From Andreprevotia chitinilytica DSM 18519 (GTDB lineage: Bacteria; Pseudomonadota; Gammaproteobacteria; Burkholderiales; Chitinibacteraceae): DNA of 64,000 nt. Under the pieces are notes generated by a model. That model saw only the letters and a program-made list of their open reading frames with translations. It made no database searches and had not been told where the DNA came from. Where the stretch lies: positions 66,769 through 130,768 of the forward strand of contig NZ_JONM01000002.1 in the NCBI RefSeq assembly GCF_000711875.1, written 5' to 3'. The position numbers and the translations under genes were made by a program. Each line of letters starts with the position of its first letter. The first letter of the stretch is position 1. Positions 1 to 8,391 of this stretch are shown in pieces.

Positions 1-257
1 GTCTGGGCGTGATCACGCCGCTGTCGCAACATTTCTGCGCCGCGTGCAACCGGGTACGGCTGACGGTGGATGGCACGCTGCATCTTTGCCTCGGTCAGGA
101 TGATCAGGTGCCGCTCGGCACCCTGCTGCGCGCCGGCGCGAGCGATGCCGAACTGATCGCCGCGATCCGGCGCGGCATTGCCGCCAAGCCGGAACGGCAC
201 GAGTTCAATACTCGCCCCGATAAAATCATTCGTTTCATGGCGCAGACCGGTGGGTGA
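1..257 (+). CDS. moaA: GTP 3',8-cyclase MoaA, C-terminal end (partial)
   Basis: This is the last ~85 codons of MoaA, the radical-SAM enzyme that converts GTP to the cyclic intermediate of molybdopterin synthesis. The visible part holds the C-terminal [4Fe-4S] cluster region: FCAACNRVRLT followed by LHLCLG supplies the three cysteines that bind the GTP-side cluster. The end is also typical, with PDKIIRFMAQTGG ending in the double glycine that MoaA needs for activity. The N-terminal SAM domain lies before the window, so no start can be given. moaD and moaE follow on the same strand, which confirms a molybdenum cofactor operon. Confidence 0.95.
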   Translation, partial: LGVITPLSQHFCAACNRVRLTVDGTLHLCLGQDDQVPLGTLLRAGASDAELIAAIRRGIAAKPERHEFNTRPDKIIRFMAQTGG

Positions 258-301
258 CGTGACGCCAGCCCCCAGTGCAAGTGACCATCGAGGAACACAC
301 C

Positions 302-559
302 ATGACTATTCAGCTGCTTTTCTTTGCACGCCTGCGCGAGACCTTCGGCCGCACTGCGGAAGAACTCCCGTTGCCAGACGGCTGCGTTACCGTGGCTGAT
401 CTGCTTGAAGTACTCCGCGCTCGCGGTGGCGACTGGGCGGCTGAACTCGCCGTGGGCAAATCCTTCCGTATCGCGGTGGATCAGATGCTTGCCGACGCGG
501 ATGCCAGACTGGCCGAAGGGAGCGAGGTGGCGATCTTCCCGCCCGTTACCGGGGGCTGA
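302..559 (+). CDS. moaD: Molybdopterin synthase sulfur carrier subunit MoaD
   Basis: An 85-residue ubiquitin-fold protein that carries sulfur as a C-terminal thiocarboxylate to MoaE for dithiolene formation. It begins with the expected beta strand (TIQLLFFARLRETFG) and ends FPPVTGG, with the Gly-Gly tail that is adenylated and sulfurated. A start 27 bases earlier is possible, but the ATG at 302 follows GAGGAA at a normal distance and gives the usual MoaD length. It sits 44 bases after moaA and 2 bases before moaE, so the three genes are almost certainly co-transcribed. Confidence 0.95.
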   Translation: MTIQLLFFARLRETFGRTAEELPLPDGCVTVADLLEVLRARGGDWAAELAVGKSFRIAVDQMLADADARLAEGSEVAIFPPVTGG

Positions 560-561
560 GC

Positions 562-1026
562 ATGGCCTTTATCCATATCGCCGTACAGCAAGGCGATTTC
601 GATCTGACCACCGAACTTGCCCGGCAGCCCGATGCGGTTCACGCCTGCGGCGCGCAAGCCAGTTTCATCGGCCGCGTGCGCAATGATCCAGCCGCCGCCA
701 TGCCACTCAGCGCCATGACATTGGAGCATTACCCTGGCATGACCGAGCGAGTGCTAGCAGAATTGGCGGAGCGTGCCGTCGCCCGTTTTGGCTTGCTGGC
801 GGTGAGCGTGGTGCATCGGGTAGGCCGGCTTGTTCCCGGCGAGCAGATTGTCCTCGTCCTGACCGCTGCGCCCCATCGGCAGGCCGCGCTGCAGGCCGTC
901 GAATTTCTGATGGATTACCTCAAGTCGGTCGCCCCGTTCTGGAAGTGCGAAGAACACGCTGCAGCCCGTTGCTGGGTACAGGCCAAGGCGACTGACGAAG
1001 CCGCACTGGCGCGCTGGCAAGCTTAA
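562..1026 (+). CDS. moaE: Molybdopterin synthase catalytic subunit MoaE
   Basis: A 154-residue protein matching MoaE, which takes sulfur from two MoaD molecules to make molybdopterin from the cyclic precursor. Recognisable features are the FIGRVRND segment near residue 35, LEHYPGMTE, the VVHRVGRLVPGE core near residue 85, and the active-site lysine region KSVAPFWKCEE near residues 120-130. The start codon lies two bases after the moaD stop, suggesting translational coupling. Its product should serve molybdoenzymes such as a nitrate reductase, consistent with narX/narL directly downstream. Confidence 0.95.
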   Translation: MAFIHIAVQQGDFDLTTELARQPDAVHACGAQASFIGRVRNDPAAAMPLSAMTLEHYPGMTERVLAELAERAVARFGLLAVSVVHRVGRLVPGEQIVLVLTAAPHRQAALQAVEFLMDYLKSVAPFWKCEEHAAARCWVQAKATDEAALARWQA

Positions 1027-1085
1027 GTACGCCGTGGGTAGCGCTGCGGTTGCAGCACTGCCCAAGTACTCGACAAGGTTGAATC

Positions 1086-3002
1086 ATGAGCGCCATCCCT
1101 CCGGCCACCGAGCCGGCTCCGCGTCACCGGCTTTCCACCCGCATCGTCGCGATCAGCGTCGCTGCGCTGCTGGTCGTCCTGACCATGATCGGCTGGACGC
1201 TGTGGCTGTCCTGGAAGCTGGAAGGCGCGGCGGCGGCCATCAACGACACCGGCAGCCTGCGCATGCGGGCCAACCTGCTGGGGATCGAGTTGCTCAAAAC
1301 CGATGGCGCGGCCGGGCCGCAAGCAGTAATCACGCTGAAAGAGCAACAGGCCACGCTCACTCGTCTGGATCAAGGCGTGCCGGCTCGCCCGTTGCTACTG
1401 CCGGAAGACCCGGCTATCCGCGCTCAATTTGCCCGCGTCACACTCCTGTGGCGCCAACACCTGCAACCGATGGCCGAAGCAGCGCTCGCTGGCCAATCCA
1501 GCCATGCCTACCTCGCGGCGCTACCAGATTTCGTGCAGGAAGCCGACCACTTGGTGCGCATGATCGAGGCCGACAATACCGGCAAGACGACACTGCTGCG
1601 TCTGTCACAAGGGATACTCATCGTCATTGCCTGTGTTGGCACGCTGACCATGATCTATCTGCTGTACCTGTGGATCATCGTGCCGGTGCAGCGCCTGCAG
1701 GATGGTCTGGCACGCATGGCTGCGCACGAGTTTGGTGTACGCCTGCCGGTGGAAACGCGGGACGAATTCGGCGTGCTCGCAGTCGGGTTCAACCGCATGG
1801 CCGAAGAGCTGGCCGGCCTTTATCACGATCTGGAAGAGCGGGTTGCCGCGAAGACCGCGAGATTGGCTGCACAAAATCGCGAGCTGGAAACGCTCTGCGA
1901 CATGGCGGCCTTTCTCAACCAGCCCATCGAGATTGATGCCATGTGTCGCGGCTTTCTGCAGCGGGTTCGCGCGCAGTTCGGTGCGGATGGTGGCAGCATC
2001 CGCGCGGTAGACCCGGAGGGTGAGAAGCTGTTGTTGGTCGTGGCCGACGGCCTTCCGCCGTCACTGGAAAATGCCGAACACTGCATGAAGGTGGACGATT
2101 GTTTCTGCGGCCGGGCTGCCCGGCACGGTGTGGTCGTGGTCCGCGATTTTCGTCAGTTGCCGCAGCCGGAATCATATCAATGCACCCGAGAGGGCTTCGC
2201 CAGCCTCGCCGTGTTCCAGATCGTCTCCGGTAACGAGATACTGGGCTCGTTCTCGCTGCACTATCGCGAACAACACGCGCTTTCCATCGCAGAAACCCAC
2301 CTGCTTGAAACCTTGGGCCAGCACCTGGGCGTCGCGTTGGAAAACCGGCGACTGGCTGCGAAGGCGCGTCAATTGGCCATGGTTCAGGAGCGCAATCTGG
2401 TGGCGCAGGGCCTGCACGATAGCTTGGCGCAAGGCCTCAATTTCCTGAACTTCCAGGTGCAGATGCTGGAAGATGCCGTGGCCCGCAGCGCAAGCGACGA
2501 CATCACCGCCATCGTGCCCCTGCTGCGTACCGGCGTGCAGGAAAGCTATCAGGATGTACGCGAACTGCTGGCCAATTTCCGCACCAAGCTGGAGCAAGGC
2601 GAGCTGATGACCGGCATCAGGGAAACGGTGGCGCGTTTCGAACACCAGAGCGGCGTAGCGGTGGCACTGGATTTACGCGACGAAGGTGCGCCGCTCACGC
2701 CGGAAACCCAATTGCAAGTGCTGTTCGTGCTGCAAGAGGCGCTATCCAACATCCGCAAGCACGCCAACGCCCGCCATGTCGTCGTGCAGGTGTATAACCA
2801 GCGGGACTTCGCATTGGTCGTACGCGATGATGGCGACGGCTATGATCCGGCAGAGGTCGCGCAACGCCAAGGACATATCGGGCTCGCCATCATGCAAGAA
2901 CGGGCCGAACGCATCGGTGGGGTACTGACGTTCGCCACGTCGCCGGGACAAGGGGTGACGGTCACGCTGAACTTGCCGGCGGCGCAGCGCCAGCCCGCCT
3001 GA
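1086..3002 (+). CDS. narX: Nitrate/nitrite sensor histidine kinase, NarX type
   Basis: A 638-residue membrane histidine kinase. In order: first membrane helix (about residues 18-40); a periplasmic sensor with the NarX P-box-like NDTGSLRMRAN just after it; second helix (about 178-202); HAMP; a coiled linker; a GAF-like domain with several cysteines (about 270-430); a HisKA_3 phosphoacceptor domain with LHDSLAQGL and His444; and an HATPase domain (RKHANARH, DDGDGYD, GHIGLAIMQERAERIGG). This is the NarX/NarQ layout. It pairs with the response regulator 35 bases downstream and is expected to autophosphorylate on nitrate or nitrite binding. Linkage to moa genes supports a role in nitrate respiration. 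Confidence 0.92.
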   Translation: MSAIPPATEPAPRHRLSTRIVAISVAALLVVLTMIGWTLWLSWKLEGAAAAINDTGSLRMRANLLGIELLKTDGAAGPQAVITLKEQQATLTRLDQGVPARPLLLPEDPAIRAQFARVTLLWRQHLQPMAEAALAGQSSHAYLAALPDFVQEADHLVRMIEADNTGKTTLLRLSQGILIVIACVGTLTMIYLLYLWIIVPVQRLQDGLARMAAHEFGVRLPVETRDEFGVLAVGFNRMAEELAGLYHDLEERVAAKTARLAAQNRELETLCDMAAFLNQPIEIDAMCRGFLQRVRAQFGADGGSIRAVDPEGEKLLLVVADGLPPSLENAEHCMKVDDCFCGRAARHGVVVVRDFRQLPQPESYQCTREGFASLAVFQIVSGNEILGSFSLHYREQHALSIAETHLLETLGQHLGVALENRRLAAKARQLAMVQERNLVAQGLHDSLAQGLNFLNFQVQMLEDAVARSASDDITAIVPLLRTGVQESYQDVRELLANFRTKLEQGELMTGIRETVARFEHQSGVAVALDLRDEGAPLTPETQLQVLFVLQEALSNIRKHANARHVVVQVYNQRDFALVVRDDGDGYDPAEVAQRQGHIGLAIMQERAERIGGVLTFATSPGQGVTVTLNLPAAQRQPA

Positions 3003-3037
3003 GCCAAGCGCTGAATCCGCCAAGGAAACCAATAGCC

Positions 3038-3688
3038 ATGACCATCCGCATTTTGTTGATCGACGATCACACGCTGTTCCGCTCCGGTTTGCGGCAATTG
3101 CTGCAACGGCAGAGCGATTTCGAGATCGTGGCCGAGGCGGCCGACGGGCTGGAAGGGGTCAAGCGCGCCAAGGTGCATCGGCCGGATGTGATCTTGCTCG
3201 ATCTCAACATGCCCGGCTTGTCCGGTCTGGAAACGTTGCAGTTGCTGGTCGAAGAAGTGCCCGAGGCCGCCGTGGTCATCCTCACCGTTTCGGAAGAAGC
3301 CGAAGAACTGGCCGAGGCGCTGCGCCAAGGCGCACGGGGCTATCTGGTGAAGAATATCGAGGTGGAAACGCTGGTGAGCAGCATCCGCCGCGCCGCCAGC
3401 GGTGAACCGGTCATCGCCGACAACATGACCGCCAAGCTGGTCGCCCAGTTCCGCGCGCAAGGCGTGGCTGCTGCGCCAGCCCACGCCGAGCATGAAAAAC
3501 TCACCCCGCGCGAGCGCGAGATCATGGCCTGCCTCGCTCGCGGCGAGAGCAACAAGGAAATCGCCCGCCATCTGGATGTGGCAGAAAGCACGGTGAAGAT
3601 CCACGTGCAGAACATCCTGAAGAAACTCAACCTGACGAGCCGGGTGCAAGTGGCGGTATATGCGGTCGAGAACGGTTTGACGGGATGA
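3038..3688 (+). CDS. narL: Response regulator NarL (LuxR-type HTH)
   Basis: A 216-residue two-domain regulator. The receiver domain has the acidic pair Asp9/Asp10 and phosphoacceptor Asp55 (VILLDLNMPG), the switch Thr in VILTVS, and Lys in YLVKN. The C-terminal GerE/LuxR-type HTH reads LTPREREIMACLARGESNKEIARHL and ends with VKIHVQNILKKLNL, characteristic of NarL/NarP. It follows narX by 35 bases in the same direction, so the two form a cognate pair controlling nitrate-responsive genes. The partner nitrate reductase genes are not in the window and may lie upstream of moaA. Confidence 0.93.
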   Translation: MTIRILLIDDHTLFRSGLRQLLQRQSDFEIVAEAADGLEGVKRAKVHRPDVILLDLNMPGLSGLETLQLLVEEVPEAAVVILTVSEEAEELAEALRQGARGYLVKNIEVETLVSSIRRAASGEPVIADNMTAKLVAQFRAQGVAAAPAHAEHEKLTPREREIMACLARGESNKEIARHLDVAESTVKIHVQNILKKLNLTSRVQVAVYAVENGLTG

Positions 3689-3775
3689 GTGCAGTTTGAG
3701 AGGCTCCGCTGCGCTGGCTCGACGCCATCGCCCACTTCGGCGTGCAATACGCCAGAACCAAAGGAACGGCAATTC

Positions 3776-4399
3776 ATGTTGAAAATTCTCGGCAAGGACA
3801 TCTCGATCAACGTCCGCAAAGTGCTCTGGACTTGCCGGGAGCTGGGTTTGCCTTTCGAGCAAGAGCAATGGGGCGCGGGCTACCGTGCGACGAATACGCC
3901 CGAATATCTGGCGCTGAACCCGATGGGGCTGGTGCCGGTGCTGATCGATGGCGACTTCGTGCTCACCGAATCGAACTCGATTTGCCGCTACCTTGCGAAT
4001 GCCTATGGCGGCGAGCGCCTCTTGCCAGTCAATCCGCGCGAACGCGCACTCGTCGAAAAGTGGATGGATTGGCAAGCCACCGAACTTAACAACGCCTGGC
4101 GATACGCGTTCATGGGGCTGATCCGGAAGCATCCGGATTATCAGGATGCGGCGTTGTTGCAAAAGAGCATCGATGATTGGGCCAAGCTCATCGGCCTGCT
4201 GGATACGCATCTGGCCAAAACCGGCGCCTATGTCGCCGGTGATAATTTCTCTCTGGCGGACATCGTGGTCGGGCTCTCGGTGCATCGTTGGTTGTCGATG
4301 CCTGGTGAGCAGCCGGTTTTTCCGGCGGTCAATCGCTACTACCAACGACTCAGCGAGCGTGCCGGTTTTCGCGAATTTGGCTGCAACGGCAACCCTTAG
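3776..4399 (+). CDS. Glutathione S-transferase family protein
   Basis: A 207-residue protein with the GST two-domain plan. The N-terminal thioredoxin-like domain has the cis-proline segment NPMGLVPVLIDGD and the glutathione-binding LTESNSICRYLA. The C-terminal helical domain carries the N-capping motif GDNFSLADIVVG. The N-terminal SINVRKVLWTCRELGLPFE lacks an obvious catalytic cysteine, and a serine is the more likely active residue. The ATG at 3776 is preceded by AAGGAA nine bases upstream and is preferred over earlier in-frame starts. The substrate cannot be deduced. It lies 87 bases after narL, but co-regulation is not evident. Confidence 0.88.
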   Translation: MLKILGKDISINVRKVLWTCRELGLPFEQEQWGAGYRATNTPEYLALNPMGLVPVLIDGDFVLTESNSICRYLANAYGGERLLPVNPRERALVEKWMDWQATELNNAWRYAFMGLIRKHPDYQDAALLQKSIDDWAKLIGLLDTHLAKTGAYVAGDNFSLADIVVGLSVHRWLSMPGEQPVFPAVNRYYQRLSERAGFREFGCNGNP

Positions 4400-4435
4400 T
4401 TAGAGACTGTTCTTGATCTCTTGCCGGCAGCCTTG

Positions 4436-4572
4436 CTCCCCTCGCCCATTTGCGGGAGAGGGGCTGGGGGAAAGGGTCGTGCCAAGGGCAATGTCCTTTT
4501 TAGCACCCTCTCCCTAACCCTCGCCCACTAATCGCTGAACAAGGCTGAAGCCTTGCAGGCAAGGGAGAGGGG
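4436..4572. repeat. Dispersed intergenic repeat, family C
   Basis: This segment holds CTCGCCCATTTGCGGGAGAG and CTCTCCCTAACCCTCGCCCA, plus the small stem AAGGCTGAAGCCTTGCAGG. Related copies occur near 16512, 26533, 39556 and 50896, always between genes. The element is rich in CCCTC/GAGGG and can fold back on itself. It separates two genes that converge here and may act as a transcription end signal. No open frame is credible. Confidence 0.7.
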
Positions 4573-4590
4573 ACAAGCCCTCGTCGTCCC

Positions 4591-6198
4591 TCACAACCGA
4601 TACGCCGCCACAACCCCCTGCATCCCATTTGCCAGTACATTCAAATCCCCCGCCATGCTGCGCGCGCCACTGGCGGTGCTGCGGTTGTCTTCCGACATTT
4701 GCGCGATTCTCTCTACCTGCTGCGCCATGGTGATGCACGCCGCGCTTTGCTCGCGGATCGCATCGGAAATCTCGTTGGTCAGCATCCGCGCCTGCTGGGT
4801 TGCTTCGACCACCTGCTCGATGGTGTGCCGGGCTTGTGACGCACTCGCCACGCCCTCCACCACGATGCCTTGGGTCTGGTGCATGCGCGCCACGGTTTGC
4901 TGGCAGCTCGTGCGTACCCGCTCGATCATGCTGCCGATGTCGCCCGTTGCTTGAGCGGTGCGCTCGGCCAGCTTGCGCACTTCGTCCGCGACGACCGCAA
5001 AGCCGCGCCCCTGTTCGCCGGCACGGGCGGCTTCGATGGCTGCATTCAGCGCCAGCAGATTGGTCTGGTCCGCCACTTCCCGGATAACCGTGATGATGGA
5101 GGTGATGCTGGTGGTCTGGGATTCGAGTTCGGCAATATCAGAAACCGCGCCCTCGACCACGCGTACCATGTTTTCCATGGATGCAACGTTCTGACCGATC
5201 ACGGCCGAGCTGCCGTTGGCCAGTTCACCCGCGTCACGCGCCAGGGTTGCCGCCTGGCTGGCGCGGTCCGCGACATGGCTGATGCTGACCGTGATTTGCT
5301 CCACCGTGGCGGCCATGCTGGTCGATGCTTCGTTTTGCGCCGAAGCGCTCGATGCAACGGATGATGACGCCTCCAGCAATTGGTTGGCGGTGCTGGAAAC
5401 GCGGGCGAAGTCGTCAAACAGCTTCTGGAAATTGTCGTGCAGCCGGTCCAGCAAGCGGTTGAAGGCGCCCAGCAGCACACCGATTTCATCATTGCGTTTG
5501 ATCGGCGCGCGCAACGTCAGATTGAGCGTGGATTCTATTTCAGTGACCACATTGCGGCCTTGGGTGACACCGCCCACTACCGAGCGCAAGGTCATGATCG
5601 CCAGCAGCAACAGGATCAATGAGGCGACGGCGGTGATGATCAAAGTCGTGCGAACCGCGATCGTGAAGGCATGAGTCGCCGCCTCTTCACTTTGTCGGCT
5701 CAGCGCGACGTTGTAACCAGCGAGCTCGAATAGTGCGTTTTTCAGGCGCTGTTCGACCGGCGTCAATTCCTGATCGCGGATTTGCTTTGCCTCATCCAGC
5801 TTGCCGGCTTCGGCGGTCTTGAAGATGCGCTGGACTTGCGCCTCGAATTGATCCAGCAGCACCGTCACATTCTTCAGCTTTTCGTCTTGCTCGCCGCTGA
5901 GTTTTCCATATTGCTGCAATTGGCGTCTCATGCCATTGCGGTCATTGCTATATGCATCGCCAAATGCCGCCCGATCAAGGTCGTCTGCCGTGCCGAGATA
6001 TTTTGCCAGATCGACTCGCATTTCCTGATTGGATTGAGTGGCATTGTCGACCGCAATAATGGCTGGAATGCGCTGTTGCGAAATATCAAACAAATGTTTC
6101 TTCATTGACTCCATTTGCAGCCAGGCGCAGCCAAATACTGCGGATAGCCCGAGAAAAGCGGTAATGACCAGCAGAATCAAGCGGTGCGATACGTTCAT
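4591..6198 (-). CDS. Methyl-accepting chemotaxis protein
   Basis: A 535-residue chemoreceptor. An N-terminal membrane helix (about residues 7-28) is followed by a ~150-residue four-helix-bundle type periplasmic domain, a second helix (about 185-207), a HAMP domain, and a long cytoplasmic coiled coil. The signalling tip is present: [25 protein letters not shown], then [17 protein letters not shown]. It should be inserted in the inner membrane and signal to CheA/CheW. The ligand is unknown. No che genes are nearby, so it is an orphan receptor. A second receptor of the same type lies at 32896-34512. Confidence 0.95.
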   Translation of the reverse strand: MNVSHRLILLVITAFLGLSAVFGCAWLQMESMKKHLFDISQQRIPAIIAVDNATQSNQEMRVDLAKYLGTADDLDRAAFGDAYSNDRNGMRRQLQQYGKLSGEQDEKLKNVTVLLDQFEAQVQRIFKTAEAGKLDEAKQIRDQELTPVEQRLKNALFELAGYNVALSRQSEEAATHAFTIAVRTTLIITAVASLILLLLAIMTLRSVVGGVTQGRNVVTEIESTLNLTLRAPIKRNDEIGVLLGAFNRLLDRLHDNFQKLFDDFARVSSTANQLLEASSSVASSASAQNEASTSMAATVEQITVSISHVADRASQAATLARDAGELANGSSAVIGQNVASMENMVRVVEGAVSDIAELESQTTSITSIITVIREVADQTNLLALNAAIEAARAGEQGRGFAVVADEVRKLAERTAQATGDIGSMIERVRTSCQQTVARMHQTQGIVVEGVASASQARHTIEQVVEATQQARMLTNEISDAIREQSAACITMAQQVERIAQMSEDNRSTASGARSMAGDLNVLANGMQGVVAAYRL

Positions 6199-6784
6199 CT
6201 TTTAATCTCGTCGATGAATGAAAAGGGTTGCGGGTTTTGACGATTCGACGCCGCAACTTCAATGGGTGATGGGGCTGGGCAGGGATTGACGGTGTGGTTT
6301 AGCCGGGGTGTTTGTGCCTTGCCGACACACCATCCGGGCCGGATTCGATTGAATGTAGTAATAAACAACCAAGTAGCTCAATAGGTAAGGTTATTTATAA
6401 AAGCTTGCAACGATTGTGCAGTAATCGCATACCCCGTGCGTGTTGATAGGCGTTTGCTGCAGGCAAATCCATATAGGTAAATGCAATGCAGCGGTTAACG
6501 ATTAAATGGTCGACGAATGGAGTAGGGCGTTTGCCGTATATTATTTGAGGTGAATTGTGGGCTTGGTTATGACTGTGCAAATAAGCTTGCTGCTTCAAAC
6601 CGATCCCCAGGAGCGGGATTGATCGAACAACGCAATACGCCTGTTCAGCCGACGCAGGAGAGCTGCTGCCAACAGCATGCTGTTGTTGGTATCCATCAGC
6701 GGTCCGCTGCGTTTCTCGCAGGAGTAACGCTCGGCCAAGGCTGCCGAAATATCCGCTGCTTCGGGCAGTGGTTCTGATGGGGTT
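6199..6784. other. Intergenic stretch with no supported gene
   Basis: About 590 bases between the chemoreceptor start and the tRNA-like hairpin. The part near the receptor is AT-rich and probably contains its promoter. Short open frames on both strands lack ribosome sites and family features, so none is called. A palindromic patch around CAACAGCATGCTGTTG (near 6670-6688) could form a hairpin of unknown role. Confidence 0.5.
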
Positions 6785-6811
6785 GAGCCCCTGACTTGTA
6801 ATCAGGGGCTC
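6785..6811 (+). other. Duplicated tRNA-Thr anticodon arm (tRNA remnant or hairpin)
   Basis: A perfect hairpin: stem GAGCCCCTGA, seven-base loop CTTGTAA, stem TCAGGGGCTC. The core CCTGACTTGTAATCAGGG is identical to the anticodon arm of the functional tRNA-Thr(UGU) starting 134 bases further on. An AGTTC resembling the T-loop start follows at the right side. No proper acceptor stem surrounds it. It is probably a decayed duplicate of the tRNA or the trace of an integration event, not a working tRNA. Confidence 0.6.
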
Positions 6812-6944
6812 ACCAGTTCACCCCCTTAATCGCCCCAATCGGTCAAATGCTCCCGCGTCAGGTGGGGGCTTCTGCATACTGGCGCGGTCTCCGCAAAATC
6901 CTCTTTGCAAGCGCAAAGCGAGATGTGTAATAATCCGGGCCTTC

Positions 6945-7020
6945 GCCGATGTAGCTCAGTTGGTAGAGCACCTGACTTGTAATCAGGGGGTCGCGAGTTC
7001 GATTCCTGCCGTCGGCACCA
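6945..7020 (+). tRNA. tRNA-Thr (anticodon UGU)
   Basis: A 76-base tRNA with encoded CCA. The acceptor stem GCCGATG pairs with CGTCGGC (one G-U). The D arm has GCTCAGTTGGTAGAGC. The anticodon stem CCTGA/TCAGG encloses the loop CTTGTAA, giving anticodon TGT. The variable loop and the T arm with GTTCGATTC are normal. A rho-independent terminator follows at 7030. Confidence 0.97.
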
Positions 7021-7029
7021 GTAGTAAAC

Positions 7030-7063
7030 AAAAGGCCCCGTCTCGTACGGGGCCTTTTGTTTT
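7030..7063 (+). terminator. Rho-independent terminator of tRNA-Thr
   Basis: The stem AAAAGGCCCCGT pairs with ACGGGGCCTTTT around a five-base loop and is followed by GTTTTT. It lies ten bases after the tRNA 3' end and isolates the tRNA from the hicAB genes. Confidence 0.9.
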
Positions 7064-7089
7064 TCTGCGCCAACAAGAATATCTGTCAT

Positions 7090-7139
7090 AAAAATAACCC
7101 CGGGGTTATTTTTTGCGTTGGTGGGGTTATAATAACCCC
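7090..7139 (+). promoter_or_regulatory. hicAB promoter with two palindromic operators
   Basis: Two perfect inverted repeats share the half-site GGGGTTAT. The first (7090-7113) has arms AAAAATAACCCC and GGGGTTATTTTT. The second (7123-7139) reads GGGGTTATAATAACCCC. A TATAAT -10 box (7128-7133) lies inside the second palindrome, so a repressor bound there would block RNA polymerase. The expected repressor is the HicB antitoxin or the HicAB complex. Confidence 0.75.
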
Positions 7140-7163
7140 GTTGGCAATAAAGCAAGGTCAGAG

Positions 7164-7346
7164 ATGACAAGTCAGGAAGCCATCAAGCTGATCAAGGCCG
7201 ATGGCTGGTACGAAGTCGCGGTCAAGGGGAGCCACCATCAGTTCAAGCACCCTAGCAAACCGGGGCGAGTCACCATTACCCACCCCAAGAAAGACTTACC
7301 AGCTGGCACCTTCAACAGCATCTTGAAACAAGCTGGCCTCAAATAA
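7164..7346 (+). CDS. hicA: HicA-family mRNA interferase toxin
   Basis: A 60-residue protein of the HicA family, a small dsRBD-fold endoribonuclease that cleaves mRNA when free of HicB. It shows the family order: EAIKLIKADGWYEV, the catalytic histidine region GSHHQFKHP, then a strand and helix ending FNSILKQAGL. The ATG at 7164 gives the family's usual length; an upstream in-frame start would place coding sequence over the operators. hicB follows after 82 bases on the same strand, a wider gap than in most hicAB pairs. Confidence 0.93.
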   Translation: MTSQEAIKLIKADGWYEVAVKGSHHQFKHPSKPGRVTITHPKKDLPAGTFNSILKQAGLK

Positions 7347-7428
7347 GGTTCGACTTTTCAGACCATCCTTGATGGGGGCGTGATTGCCGAGGCAATCGGC
7401 GTTTCCAGTCGCTTGAAAGGAGACCACT

Positions 7429-7818
7429 ATGCATTACCCCATTGCCATTGAACCGGGTGACGAAACACACGCCTTTGGTGTCACTGTCCCGGATTTGCCG
7501 GGTTGTTTCTCGGCCGGCGATACCCTGGATGAAGCCATTGCCAATGCCCGCGAAGCCATTGACCTGCATCTGGAGGGTCTGGCCGAGGACGAGGCGACTA
7601 TCCCGCAGGCCGGCACCATCGCCAGCCACTATGCCAAGCCGGAGTTCGCTGGCTACGTGTGGGGCGTGGTCGAGATTGATATCTCGCGCTATCTCGGCAA
7701 AGCCGAGAAAATCAATGTGACGCTTCCCGGCCGCCTGATTCGCCGTATCGACGCGCTCACAACCAACCGTAGTGGTTGGTTGGCCGAAGCCGCGCTGGAA
7801 AAACTTCAGCACCATTGA
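7429..7818 (+). CDS. hicB: HicB-family antitoxin
   Basis: A 129-residue antitoxin. The N-terminal partial RNase-H-like domain carries the HicB signature FGVTVPDLPGCFSAGDTLDEAIANAREAI (abbreviated core: PDLPGCFSAGDT). The C-terminal NVTLPGRLIRRIDALTT followed by RSGWLAEAALE is a ribbon-helix-helix type DNA-binding segment. A strong AAAGGAGA ribosome site lies before the ATG. It should neutralise HicA and repress the operon through the palindromes at 7090-7139. A hairpin GATTGCC/GGCAATC sits in the toxin-antitoxin gap. Confidence 0.93.
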   Translation: MHYPIAIEPGDETHAFGVTVPDLPGCFSAGDTLDEAIANAREAIDLHLEGLAEDEATIPQAGTIASHYAKPEFAGYVWGVVEIDISRYLGKAEKINVTLPGRLIRRIDALTTNRSGWLAEAALEKLQHH

Positions 7819-7873
7819 GTCCTCATTTCGGCCTGTCTCGCCAAGTGAGGCCTTCAGCACTCACCCTACCCAA

Positions 7874-8329
7874 TCACTCATTCGGCTTCCGCGTAAAAAT
7901 GATCTGATCGATGATTGCATCGCCCGATGCATCCTTGCGATAGGTCAGCACTGCGTTGTAGTGCTTCACGCGCCCTAGCTCGATGGCGTCGCCGGCTTCT
8001 TTGATCAGCGAAAAAATCGTCGGGATCACGCCCAGAAAATCCTTGGGGCGGTTCTCTGCTTCCGGTTGCAGTTCAAGCTTGCCGCTCGTACCCACTGCGG
8101 TAATCCAGCGGTCGAGGCGTTCCGGGATCTTGGAGAGCGAGATCTTGCCGGGGAAGTCGACGGTGATGCGGCTCTTGCCGGCCTTGAGCAAATTGGCGAA
8201 TTCGCCGTCGAATAGCCGCGAATCGAGAAAGGCCAATTGCGCGCTTTCCGTTTTGGCTTCGGTCATTTCAGCAAGGGCCAACGGGCTGGTCAGCAGCATG
8301 GCCAGCAGTAATGTCGTGAGTCGGTGCAT
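7874..8329 (-). CDS. Small exported protein of unknown function, caspase cluster
   Basis: A 151-residue protein with a clear Sec signal peptide (MHRLTTLLLAMLLTSPLALA). The mature part has no motif I recognise. A hydrophobic helix-like segment, FLGVIPTIFSLIKEAG, lies near residue 100. The ATG at 8329 has AAAGGAA ten bases upstream; a longer reading would run through the OmpA gene. It is the last gene of the minus-strand group of exported proteins (13130 to 7874) and lies 62 bases after the OmpA-like gene, so it probably shares their transcript and cell compartment. Confidence 0.75.
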   Translation of the reverse strand: MHRLTTLLLAMLLTSPLALAEMTEAKTESAQLAFLDSRLFDGEFANLLKAGKSRITVDFPGKISLSKIPERLDRWITAVGTSGKLELQPEAENRPKDFLGVIPTIFSLIKEAGDAIELGRVKHYNAVLTYRKDASGDAIIDQIIFTRKPNE

Positions 8330-8391
8330 GGTCGCGGTTCCTTTGCATTGATGAGTTATCTTGCCGATGACTGCGGCTTGCAGTCTGGTGC

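Noticed and set aside
2840-4345. 500-codon open frame on the minus strand
   Set aside because: It overlaps narL and the GST gene, both clearly coding on the plus strand. High GC at third positions creates such shadows.
6395-6777. Two short open frames in the gap before the tRNA
   Set aside because: No ribosome site, no recognisable motif, and they overlap on opposite strands.
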